Shown here: in pieces, positions 1 to 6,903 of the stretch | Position numbering within the stretch: the first letter of the stretch is position 1 | Layout: each line of letters opens with the position of its first letter | Assembly (NCBI GenBank): GCA_963764685.1 | Contig: CAVXTT010000002.1 | Location: 1 to 7,554, forward strand | Length of the DNA: 7,554 nucleotides | Direction of reading: 5' to 3' | Source of the DNA: CAVXTT01 sp963764685 | GTDB lineage: Bacteria; Bacteroidota; Ignavibacteria; Ignavibacteriales; Ignavibacteriaceae | Notes under the pieces: model-generated | Told to the model about the DNA's origin: nothing | The model's database searches: none | Seen by the model: only the letters and a program-made list of their open reading frames with translations | Translations under genes and position numbers: made by a program

Positions 1-87
1 AAATATATGAGATCTGCTGGATTTGAACTGCTAGTTAATCTATACAAGCAAATAAAACTTAAATTAACCCATCCCGCTTCTGCATGA
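1..87 (+). CDS. Possible C-terminal end of a gene entering from the left (partial)
   Basis: Frame 1 is open from the window edge to a TGA at 85-87, while the other two forward frames close within the first 25 bases. The 28 visible residues include MRSAGFELL, which resembles the 'aGFe' strand near the end of many class I methyltransferases, followed by a Lys-rich tail. If real, it converges on the minus-strand methyltransferase and overlaps its 3' end by 29 bases. The piece is too short to identify, and a chance open frame of this length is quite possible. Confidence 0.35.
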   Translation, partial: KYMRSAGFELLVNLYKQIKLKLTHPASA

Positions 88-769
88 TAATAATAAATTC
101 ACTGCCCTTTAATTTCCCAAATGACACCACCTTAAAAAAGCTCTTTAGAAGGAGGTAAACACTTTTAAGAAGTTCAGCATGCTTTGTTCTTTTAAAAGTA
201 TAACTAAAATCTGTAATATCCCATAAATCGGAGAATGGTACATCCAGTCCATGCTCACCAGCATATTTTTTCAGTTTCTGTGGTGCAATCTGATATTTTA
301 AATAAGTTTTAAAAGGACCTGTATCCTCCTTGCCGGCGTTCTTCTGCTTATAAATTAATTTATAATACAACACATGGATCCAGTGGGGAGAAAATTTTGT
401 AAATAATCCTTTAAACGACATCAGGTTGGGAATCTTTACCAGAAGAAGTCCCCCCGGTTTCAAAGCTGTGTGCATATTATCCAACGCAAGCCGCGGTTTC
501 TTAAGATGTTCAAGAACATCCCAGCATACAATTATATCATATTTTGCTGCAGGATGAGTATATGTCTGCAGATCTCCCTGGATTTTTTCATGGATATATT
601 TATTTCTCGCAAGCTGCTTAGCGGAAATATCTATGCCTGTAATCTTCGCCGCTGTATTAAAAGTAATTTTGCCTAACGACCCGCAGCCGGCTTCCAGAAC
701 ATTAATAGTATCTTTTGCAGCAAACTCCTTTTGTATAAAATCTTGCAGGCTTTTGTATATATCACTCAT
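59..769 (-). CDS. Class I SAM-dependent methyltransferase (Methyltransf_11/23-like)
   Basis: This 236-residue cytoplasmic protein should transfer a methyl group from S-adenosylmethionine to an unknown acceptor. The Rossmann-fold motifs are in the expected order: glycine-rich motif I VLEAGCGS (residues 24-31), motif II GIDIS (45-49) whose Asp47 should hold the SAM ribose, GDL (65-67), motif III/IV DIIVCWDVLEHL (78-89), and KPGG (104-107) followed by IPN (113-115). The D-x-LEHL and KPGG...IPN pattern is typical of UbiG/COG2227-like enzymes, often found with glycan or lipid biosynthesis genes. The C-terminal 120 residues, rich in Lys and aromatic residues, probably form the substrate-binding cap and give no specificity. 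The ATG at 767-769 is supported by AAGAG six bases upstream; the ATG five bases further upstream runs straight into TGA. It lies 177 bases beyond the adaptor gene on the same strand and is probably not functionally part of the efflux operon. Confidence 0.85.
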   Translation of the reverse strand: MSDIYKSLQDFIQKEFAAKDTINVLEAGCGSLGKITFNTAAKITGIDISAKQLARNKYIHEKIQGDLQTYTHPAAKYDIIVCWDVLEHLKKPRLALDNMHTALKPGGLLLVKIPNLMSFKGLFTKFSPHWIHVLYYKLIYKQKNAGKEDTGPFKTYLKYQIAPQKLKKYAGEHGLDVPFSDLWDITDFSYTFKRTKHAELLKSVYLLLKSFFKVVSFGKLKGSEFIIIMQKRDGLI

Positions 770-946
770 GACATACTCTTATGAGAAGAATTGACTTAAA
801 CTTATGAGTGTAATTAGACTAAAGTGTGAGTTATGACAAAGATTTAAAAAATTCAGCAGATTTTATTTTTGCAAAATAATCGCTACACACTCATATGCCT
901 GGCGGTAGACTCATTCAATCAATAGTATTTAATTTTAGAAGGGATC
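770..946. other. Intergenic region with short direct and inverted repeats
   Basis: No coding potential was seen in these 177 bases, which should hold the 3' end of the efflux operon and the promoter of the methyltransferase. CTTATGAG occurs twice in direct orientation (778-785 and 801-808, 23 bases apart). TATGAGTGT at 803-811 has an exact inverted copy, ACACTCATA, at 887-895. The repeats are short and the region is AT-rich, so part of this may be chance. Confidence 0.4.
846..884 (-). terminator. Possible weak intrinsic terminator after the efflux operon
   Basis: On the minus strand, downstream of the adaptor stop codon, a 7-bp perfect A/T stem (863-869 with 873-879, three-base loop) is flanked by AGC/GCT outer arms (855-857 and 882-884) with an uneven internal loop. 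A run of six T follows (846-851 read as A on the plus strand). The stem is GC-poor and there are several bases between stem and T-run, so termination would be weak. Confidence 0.3.
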
Positions 947-2164
947 CTAATGATGATGTTCTCCTTCTCCTTTAGTCATTTCGCTGTCAAGATAATAGGC
1001 GCCGTAAACAACTACTTCAAGGTTTTCATTCATCCCTTCGAAGGATAAAATTTCAGTATAACCTCTGTCGCTTACACCCGTTTTTACCTGGATTTTTCTG
1101 AAACTGATATGTTCTCCCTCATTCTGATTTTCTCTGTCCTCCTTATGCTCCTCCTCATCCTTATGAGCGATACTGCTTTTAACAAAAATATATGCACTTT
1201 CGCCCTCACGGATAATAGCGGATTCAGGGAGTGTATAGGTTTCATAATCATCAACAATGATCCTTCCATCAACATACATACCTGGAATAAGATCGTTATC
1301 CTGGTTTTGAATTTCTGCGTGAATTCTTACTGCCTTCAGTTCATCCTCGAAGGATTTACCTACTGCAAATATTTTTGCTTCAAGTTCTTTATCCCCGATA
1401 TTGGAAACCTGAAATAATACTTTCTGTCCCTTCTTAATTTTATTTATATCCGTCTCATAAACAAGCAGATCTATATGTATATGATGGTTATCCACTATCT
1501 CAAACATATTCTTCTGCGGTTCAGAATACATACCTATATTTACCTGGATATTTCTAATATAACCCTGTATGGGGGCCTTAACAGGAATGGAAGTAAATAT
1601 TTTACCCGTTGATACTTCCTCTTCAGGCAGGTTTAATAGATCAAGCTTAGCTTTTAACGAGCTCAGCTTTGATATTGTTGAATGATATTCCGCCTCGGTT
1701 TCCTGGAATTCCTTGCCTGAAGAGATGCTTTCTGTATAAAGTTTTTTCTTCCTTTCATATTCCTTCTCTAATAACTCATATCTGCTCAGACTTTCCAGGT
1801 ATTCTTGCTGTACTTCTATAAATTCCGGATTTTCCAGCAATGCAAGTGTTTGTCCCTCTTTTACAAATTCCCCCTCGGTTATCAGTATTTCTTTTATGGT
1901 GCCTCCAAGAATGGCACTTATGGTAGCCTTATTCTGAGGAGGCAGTTCCAAAATGCCGTTTGCTTTTACCGATGTTCGCAAATTTTTCTTTTCAAACACC
2001 CCGAGTTTTATATCAGCAGCATTCATTTGTGCTTCTGTTACTTCCACAGACTCTTTTCCTCTTATTGATTCATCTTCACCGGGTCTTTCCCCGACAGGTG
2101 TTCCGCAGTTAATGGAAGTAAGTATGAACGGAACAGCAATTAATACCGACAATATTTTATTCAT
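947..2164 (-). CDS. Heavy-metal efflux RND periplasmic adaptor (CzcB/CusB family, HlyD-like)
   Basis: This 405-residue membrane-fusion protein should bridge the RND pump and the outer-membrane channel in the periplasm. Residues 1-19 form a signal sequence ending in LTSINC, so Cys20 is probably lipidated, although Asn just before Cys is unusual. A lipoyl-like half (about 75-112, with GGTIKEILITEGEFVKEG), a charged alpha-hairpin (about 113-180), the second lipoyl half (VKAPIQGYI, 195-203), a beta-barrel (about 225-305) and a membrane-proximal domain (about 306-395) follow in the usual order. Two His/acid-rich stretches stand out: residues 334-352, inserted in the membrane-proximal domain, and a C-terminal GEGEHHH tail (399-405). 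Both could bind divalent metal. The gene starts 18 bases after the pump's stop codon, with AGGAG at the right distance, so the two are almost certainly one transcript. Confidence 0.93.
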   Translation of the reverse strand: MNKILSVLIAVPFILTSINCGTPVGERPGEDESIRGKESVEVTEAQMNAADIKLGVFEKKNLRTSVKANGILELPPQNKATISAILGGTIKEILITEGEFVKEGQTLALLENPEFIEVQQEYLESLSRYELLEKEYERKKKLYTESISSGKEFQETEAEYHSTISKLSSLKAKLDLLNLPEEEVSTGKIFTSIPVKAPIQGYIRNIQVNIGMYSEPQKNMFEIVDNHHIHIDLLVYETDINKIKKGQKVLFQVSNIGDKELEAKIFAVGKSFEDELKAVRIHAEIQNQDNDLIPGMYVDGRIIVDDYETYTLPESAIIREGESAYIFVKSSIAHKDEEEHKEDRENQNEGEHISFRKIQVKTGVSDRGYTEILSFEGMNENLEVVVYGAYYLDSEMTKGEGEHHH

Positions 2165-2169
2165 TTGAT

Positions 2170-2174
2170 CTCCT
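2170..2174 (-). promoter_or_regulatory. Ribosome binding site of the adaptor gene
   Basis: The minus strand reads AGGAG, five bases before the ATG at 2162-2164 and nine bases after the upstream stop codon TAA (2183-2185). This is the clearest Shine-Dalgarno site in the window. It supports the chosen adaptor start and efficient re-initiation after the pump gene. Confidence 0.7.
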
Positions 2175-2182
2175 GAAAATCC

Positions 2183-5100
2183 TTAATTAAAATTTCCTAT
2201 TAAATATTTAAGTTCAATAACACTCTGGTTATGCCGGTCGATTAAATCTCTGTACCTGAATTGTATTTCAATCGACTGTTCAAGGTTCTGAACATATTCT
2301 ATGTATCCAATCTCTCCCGACCTAAAACCCGCTTCGGCAAAGTTAAGTTGTTCAATTGCAAGAGGCAGCGCCTGACTATTATAGTATTTCAAAATATCAC
2401 TAATCCGACGGTGCTCTTCAATCCTGTTCCTTAACTCTGTAGAATATTCTATTTCTTTTTCAAGTAGTTCCTGCTCGGCAATTTCTCTTTCATATTCGGC
2501 TTCCTGGATTCTGCCCTGCTGCGGGAAAAACCATAAAGGCAGGCTTATTCCTGCTTCGATGGAATAAAAGCCGCCGCTCCCATTTATTTTCTGCCAGGAA
2601 TACCCGAAATTAAGTTTAGGCAGCAGGACATAAAATTCTGCAGAAGCATTCTCTTTATTAACTTCTACCTGCTGTCTGTATGTTTGCAGCAAGGGATTAA
2701 CTAGTAAAGTAGTATCAGCTTTAAAACCGGGCTCATATATATATAGTTCTCCCTCGTTAAGAGAGTAATATTTGTCTGAATTCAGCCATTTATTAAACTC
2801 CCTCAGAAGCATCAGGTAATTAGTCCTGTGACTTTCAACCAGCGTTTTTATTTCCTGATGTTTTGCAGCTGCATTTATCATCTCAAGCCTGTTTGTTTCG
2901 CCGGTCTCAAATCTCAGCCTGGCTGCGTTTTCAAAATTCAGGAAAACAGTATCGAGTTTTTCTGAAAGTTCAAGTCTGCTTTTCGCTGTTAAAACCTTGT
3001 AGTAGGTTGAATAAATATTTCTGATAAGTTCAAGTTTCCTTACTTCATAAAATCTACGGCTTAATTCTGTCTTGCTTGATTTATATCCCGCTCTTGCCAG
3101 GTAAGTAAGTGGAAAATCTATACTCTGTCTGATTCCATAACTCTCAATCCCTTTATTGCTGCTGCCATCGGTCTCTTCATTGCTGTAGAAAAGTTCGGTG
3201 TCACCAAAATCCCATACACTCTTTTCAAGCGATTCTTCTTTTTGAATGGTCAGTTCCGACTGCTTCAGACCAGGATAATTTTCAACAGCTTTATTTACTG
3301 CCTCGGTTAATGATATTTTATCCTGCGCATTTACCTCACCGGACAATCCGGCACCCAGGATAATTATTATAACCGGTGCAATCTTCCTGATGTTGAACCT
3401 CAACGGGTTTCGAAGTCCGCTTTCAACCAGGTAGTATAATACCGGCAGAATGATTAGTGTTAAAAATGTTGCGGTAACCAATCCTCCTATTACAACAGTT
3501 GCCAGGGGTCTTTGAACCTCTGCCCCTGCAGAGGTAGAAACCGCCATAGGTAAGAATCCGAGAATGTCCGTTCCTGCCGTTAGTAAGATAGGGCGCAGGC
3601 GGGATTTTGTACCCTTTAATATTCTTTGACTGATATCGTCAACTCCTTCCTTTCTTAATTCATTAAACCTATTGATCAGGACCAGACCGTTTAATACCGC
3701 TACACCGAATAAAGCGATAAAGCCAATGCCGGCGGATATACTGTAAGGCATACCCCTTAAGTAAAGTGTTAATACACCGCCGATTCCCGCAAGCGGAATT
3801 GCGGTATAGATCATAAGGGATTGTTTAAAGGATTTCAGTGAGAAGTAAAGGAGGATGAATATCAGACCTAAGGCAATAGGAACAACAAGTCTTAATTTGT
3901 CTGCTGCCTCTTCAAAATTTTCAAATGCACCTCCATACTCGATATAATAACCCGGCGGCAGATCGAGCTCTGCATCTAGTTTATCTTTAATCTCCTGAAC
4001 TAACGATGAAACATCTCTGCCATGAACATTTACTCCCACATAGGTCCTCCTGTTTGTATTCTCCCTGGAGATCTGCATAGGAGCAGTAATGTAACGGATA
4101 TCAGCTATTTCTTTAAGAGGAATCTGGTTTCCGTCAGGCAGGGGGATATATATATTCTGAAGGTGGACTATGTCCTTCCTGTACTTTTCCATTAATCTTA
4201 CAATAAGATCAAATCGTTTCTCTCCTTCAAATATTACTCCTGCCTGCTCACCGCCGAATGCAGTACTGATAACATTATTCAGCTCCTGAATATTTAATCC
4301 GTACCTGGCTATTTTTTCCCTGTTATAGCTAATGGAGATCTGCGGCAGTCCTTCTATCGCCTCTGCTTTTAATTCACTTATACCTTCGATCCTGCTTATG
4401 ATTGCTTCCGCTTCTTTTGCCTTCCTTGCCAGCACATCAATATTATCGCCGTATATTTTTACAGCCACATCTTCTCTTACTCCGGAGAGAAGTTCATTAA
4501 ACCGCATTTCTATCGGCTGGGTGAATTCATAACTTACACCCGGAAACAATTCAAGCTCTTCTTTTATTTTTTCTATAAGCTCGGGTTTAGAGCCTGCTGA
4601 AGTCCATTCTGATTCATTCTTTAACATTATGAATGTATCCCCCAGATCCATAGGCATCGGATCAGTCGGAACCTCAGATACACCAAACCGTGTTGCTATC
4701 TCATTTATTTCAGGAAATTTATTTAATAAATGCCTTTCTATTTTTGTTGACATTATTCTGGCTTCTGTGAGATTTGTCCCGGGCTTTAAGATAATATGAA
4801 AGGCGATAGTACCTTCATCCAGCTGTGGAAGGAATTCACCTCCCATTCTGAAAAACAGAATGACGGATATAACAAGTAAGGCTGCTGCACCTGTTAACAC
4901 CGCAGCTTTTCTTTTTAATGCATAAAGAATTGCGGGGAGATAGAGCTTGTTAAAGAAGGTCATTATTTTTTCGCTGATAGTCATTTTACCAGCAGGTTTT
5001 TCTCTAAGCAGTAATGAGGAAATCATCGGTATATACGTGAAGCATAAGATTATCACCCCGATCATTGCAAATATTAGCACATAGGCCATAGGTTTAAACA

Positions 5101-6520
5101 TCTTGCCTTCCACTCCGGAAAGAGCCAGTATCGGGAGGTAGACAATCAAAATTATCAGTTGCCCGAAAAAAGCTGAGTTCAGCATTTTTGCAGATGAATC
5201 ATATGTAACCGAATCCATCTCTTCCTGATTTAACACCCTGTTGAGCTGCCTGCTTTTTTTCCAGACCAGGAATACAACACTTTCGACAATTATAACAGCA
5301 CCGTCGACGAGGATCCCGAAATCTATGGCTCCCAGGCTCATTAAATTTACCCAGACACCAAATATGTTCATCATACAAAAGGCAAACATCATAGCGAGCG
5401 GAATGGTTGAGGCAACTATTAAACCTGCCCTGTAGTTGCCGAGAAGTAAAATCAATACAAACACCACAATCAATCCTCCGATAATTAAATTCTCCGTAAC
5501 TGTTGATGTGGTATGTGAAATTAATTCCGAACGATCAATAAAAGCATGAATCTCTAGTCCCTCAGGTAACGATTTTTCAATTTGTGCTATCCTCTCCTTA
5601 ATGTCTGTTATTACTTCATAGGAGTTTTCCCCTTTGAGCATCATAATCATTCCTCCTACACTTTCTCCTTCACCATTCCGTGTAAATAATCCATAACGGA
5701 CCTGGCTGCCGTATTGAACTTCTGCGATATTTTTTATAAGTATAGGCACATTTCCGTTTATTTTAACGACAATATTTTCAATATCAGCTTTGGTTTTAAC
5801 CAGACCCTCACCTCTGATGAGATAAGCCTTATGATCTTTTTCAATATAGGATCCTCCCGTATTTTCATTGTTCTTTTCAAGCGCTTCGAAAATATCAGGT
5901 ATGGTTACATCCATTGCTTTAAGTTTTTCAGGATCAACTGCAACTTCATATTGCTTGATATATCCGCCGAAGCTGTTTACCTCCACCACACCAGGCAGCA
6001 TTGAGAGCTGCCTTTTTATTATCCAATCCTGTATGGTTCTTAAATCCATCACTGAGTAAACAGTATCATATCCTTCTTTCGGTACAAGAGTGTACTGGTA
6101 TATCTCCCCAAGTCCCGTAGTAATCGGGCCCATAAATGGTTCGCCTATTCTTTCCGGGATTTCTTCCTTTATTTCATTAAGCTTTTCAGATATTAATTGT
6201 CTCGGAAGATATGATCCCATATTTTCTTCAAAAACTATTGTCACGACCGATAATCCAAACCTTGAGATGGATCTTATTTCTATTACCCCGGGAATATTGG
6301 ACATTGCTATTTCGATCGGAAAGGTGACAAACTGTTCCACCTCCTGTGTTGCAAGCTTTGGAGTAACAGTAATTACCTGTACCTGATTGTTTGTAATATC
6401 CGGTATGGCATCAATAGGGAGCTGCGTCAGTGAGTACAAGCCCCAAAAAACTAAAGCAGCGGTAAACAGCCCCACAATGAACTTGTTTTTTATCGAGAAG
6501 GATATAATTCTTTCAATCAT
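2183..6520 (-). CDS. CzcA-type heavy-metal RND pump fused to a TolC/CzcC-like outer-membrane factor
   Basis: The protein has 1445 residues; a standalone HME-RND pump has about 1040. Residues 1-1035 form a complete inner-membrane pump: TM1 near 12-33, a first periplasmic loop, TM2-TM7 (about 342-557), a second periplasmic loop, and TM8-TM12 (about 876-1032). TM4 carries DFGILVDGAVIIVES (400-414). D400, D406 and E413 have the same spacing as the proton-pathway acids of CzcA (D402, D408, E415), and the motif is the divalent-cation form, not the Cu/Ag form. Residues 1040-1065 look like a signal peptide. Residues 1066-1445 form an outer-membrane factor domain: ISLTEAVNKAVENYPGLKQ (1069-1087) opens the first TolC-type helix, followed by long charged helices and a second repeat from about 1275. 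The channel partner is therefore supplied in the same frame as the pump. The ATG at 6518-6520 has no good ribosome site. Such fusions are known in Bacteroidota; substrate (Zn, Co, Cd or Ni) is inferred. Confidence 0.94.
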   Translation of the reverse strand: MIERIISFSIKNKFIVGLFTAALVFWGLYSLTQLPIDAIPDITNNQVQVITVTPKLATQEVEQFVTFPIEIAMSNIPGVIEIRSISRFGLSVVTIVFEENMGSYLPRQLISEKLNEIKEEIPERIGEPFMGPITTGLGEIYQYTLVPKEGYDTVYSVMDLRTIQDWIIKRQLSMLPGVVEVNSFGGYIKQYEVAVDPEKLKAMDVTIPDIFEALEKNNENTGGSYIEKDHKAYLIRGEGLVKTKADIENIVVKINGNVPILIKNIAEVQYGSQVRYGLFTRNGEGESVGGMIMMLKGENSYEVITDIKERIAQIEKSLPEGLEIHAFIDRSELISHTTSTVTENLIIGGLIVVFVLILLLGNYRAGLIVASTIPLAMMFAFCMMNIFGVWVNLMSLGAIDFGILVDGAVIIVESVVFLVWKKSRQLNRVLNQEEMDSVTYDSSAKMLNSAFFGQLIILIVYLPILALSGVEGKMFKPMAYVLIFAMIGVIILCFTYIPMISSLLLREKPAGKMTISEKIMTFFNKLYLPAILYALKRKAAVLTGAAALLVISVILFFRMGGEFLPQLDEGTIAFHIILKPGTNLTEARIMSTKIERHLLNKFPEINEIATRFGVSEVPTDPMPMDLGDTFIMLKNESEWTSAGSKPELIEKIKEELELFPGVSYEFTQPIEMRFNELLSGVREDVAVKIYGDNIDVLARKAKEAEAIISRIEGISELKAEAIEGLPQISISYNREKIARYGLNIQELNNVISTAFGGEQAGVIFEGEKRFDLIVRLMEKYRKDIVHLQNIYIPLPDGNQIPLKEIADIRYITAPMQISRENTNRRTYVGVNVHGRDVSSLVQEIKDKLDAELDLPPGYYIEYGGAFENFEEAADKLRLVVPIALGLIFILLYFSLKSFKQSLMIYTAIPLAGIGGVLTLYLRGMPYSISAGIGFIALFGVAVLNGLVLINRFNELRKEGVDDISQRILKGTKSRLRPILLTAGTDILGFLPMAVSTSAGAEVQRPLATVVIGGLVTATFLTLIILPVLYYLVESGLRNPLRFNIRKIAPVIIIILGAGLSGEVNAQDKISLTEAVNKAVENYPGLKQSELTIQKEESLEKSVWDFGDTELFYSNEETDGSSNKGIESYGIRQSIDFPLTYLARAGYKSSKTELSRRFYEVRKLELIRNIYSTYYKVLTAKSRLELSEKLDTVFLNFENAARLRFETGETNRLEMINAAAKHQEIKTLVESHRTNYLMLLREFNKWLNSDKYYSLNEGELYIYEPGFKADTTLLVNPLLQTYRQQVEVNKENASAEFYVLLPKLNFGYSWQKINGSGGFYSIEAGISLPLWFFPQQGRIQEAEYEREIAEQELLEKEIEYSTELRNRIEEHRRISDILKYYNSQALPLAIEQLNFAEAGFRSGEIGYIEYVQNLEQSIEIQFRYRDLIDRHNQSVIELKYLIGNFN
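3326..3403 (-). other. Internal signal-peptide-like segment at the pump-channel junction
   Basis: Residues 1040-1065 of the fused pump have the layout of a free-standing signal peptide: a basic start (R1041, R1045, K1046), a hydrophobic core (about 1048-1060, VIIIILGAGLS) and V-N-A before Q1066, which fits the small-x-small rule of signal peptidase I. RND pumps end TM12 in the cytoplasm, so this segment would carry the channel domain across the membrane and might be cut. The codon at 3401-3403 is TTG, a possible start, but no clear ribosome site precedes it. Confidence 0.6.
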
Positions 6521-6554
6521 AATTCACACTTATTCGTATTAAATTTTAGGTTAT

Positions 6555-6570
6555 ATCCGCCTGCGCGGAT
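6555..6570 (-). promoter_or_regulatory. Hairpin in the leader of the pump gene
   Basis: ATCCGC and GCGGAT form a perfect 6-bp inverted repeat around a four-base loop, in the 80-base gap between the Cys-rich gene and the pump start. On the minus strand no T-run follows, so it is not a standard terminator. It could pause transcription, stabilise or process mRNA, or be a protein site; the sequence alone does not decide. Confidence 0.35.
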
Positions 6571-6594
6571 TACGGAAGAATAACTAGTTAAGAA

Positions 6595-6611
6595 CCAGGT
6601 TTATAGCCTGG
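6595..6611 (-). repeat. Short inverted repeat over the stop codon of the Cys-rich gene
   Basis: CCAGG and CCTGG pair across a seven-base loop that contains the stop codon (6601-6603). It lies 24 bases from the 6-bp hairpin in the pump leader. The 5-bp stem is short and may be chance. Confidence 0.25.
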
Positions 6612-6903
6612 GGGGCTGCCAGACAGAAAGCCGTGGATTGAAAAGGTAACTGCTGTGAAATTCCAGGGGTGTACGGGTTTCAACCAGGTGGATAATGAAG
6701 CAATTATTTTCGAAAGAATATGAAACCGAGCAGCACATGCAATTACAGAAAGGAGAGCAATGATCTTCATAGGCATAATGATCAGGTAATATAGATTTAG
6801 ATACTTCCAGTGCCTTTGCAGAAGAAATTTCCTCCCCATCAGTACAAGGGTAGGTACTGCTGATCAGAAACACAATGAATAAGATTATTCTAAGCAACTT
6901 CAT
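6601..6903 (-). CDS. Small exported Cys-rich protein of the metal-efflux cassette (resembles DUF6660)
   Basis: This 100-residue protein has an N-terminal signal sequence (K2, R5, then a hydrophobic core to about residue 16, with Ser/Thr after it). The mature part has a dense cysteine motif HCSPFCNCMCC (48-58) preceded by acidic and His residues (D41, H42, E46, D47), plus C20 and C68, and ends in VWQPPRL. From memory this matches small proteins labelled DUF6660 that sit beside CusA/CzcA pumps in Bacteroidota, where an acidic stretch, a C-x-P-F-C-x-C-x-C-C motif and a terminal W-Q-P-P are shared; a database search was not possible. No function is established. Position as first gene of the cassette suggests periplasmic metal binding, delivery to the pump, or sensing. 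C20 is not in a good lipobox. The ATG at 6901-6903 opens a clean signal peptide but has no Shine-Dalgarno site. The pump gene follows after 80 bases. Confidence 0.75.
   Translation of the reverse strand: MKLLRIILFIVFLISSTYPCTDGEEISSAKALEVSKSILPDHYAYEDHCSPFCNCMCCSVSYSFENNCFIIHLVETRTPLEFHSSYLFNPRLSVWQPPRL

Noticed and set aside
470..676. 68-codon plus-strand open frame opposite the methyltransferase
   Set aside because: It is antisense to conserved SAM-binding motifs and has no resemblance to a known protein.
1084..1275. 63-codon minus-strand open frame inside the adaptor
   Set aside because: It is an out-of-frame shadow of the adaptor's coding sequence, rich in Arg/Met/Ser from frame-shifted acidic codons, with no start signal or family resemblance.
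1109..1417. Plus-strand open frames opposite the adaptor, including 1805-2068 and 1953-2168
   Set aside because: They are antisense to a clearly coding gene and their translations are low-complexity, Cys/Phe/Ile-rich strings typical of reverse-strand shadows.
4332..6386. Plus-strand open frames opposite the RND pump (4332-4532, 5241-5435, 5714-6004, 5868-6059, 6090-6386)
   Set aside because: All lie antisense within the intact pump, with no ribosome site or domain; they are explained by codon bias of the real gene.
2183..6520. Possibility that the 1445-residue frame is an assembly or sequencing error that removed a stop between two genes
   Set aside because: The frame is continuous with no disrupted motif on either side, and the same pump-channel arrangement is known in Bacteroidota. 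The internal signal peptide can be explained by an older gene fusion.
6555..6570. Hairpin as a rho-independent terminator of the Cys-rich gene
   Set aside because: No T-run follows it on the minus strand, and the pump gene begins only 34 bases later without an obvious promoter of its own, so full termination here is unlikely.
6588..6839. 83-codon minus-strand open frame overlapping the Cys-rich gene
   Set aside because: It is a different frame of the same strand within the better-supported exported protein. It has no recognisable domain, and the alternative frame has the signal peptide and Cys motif.
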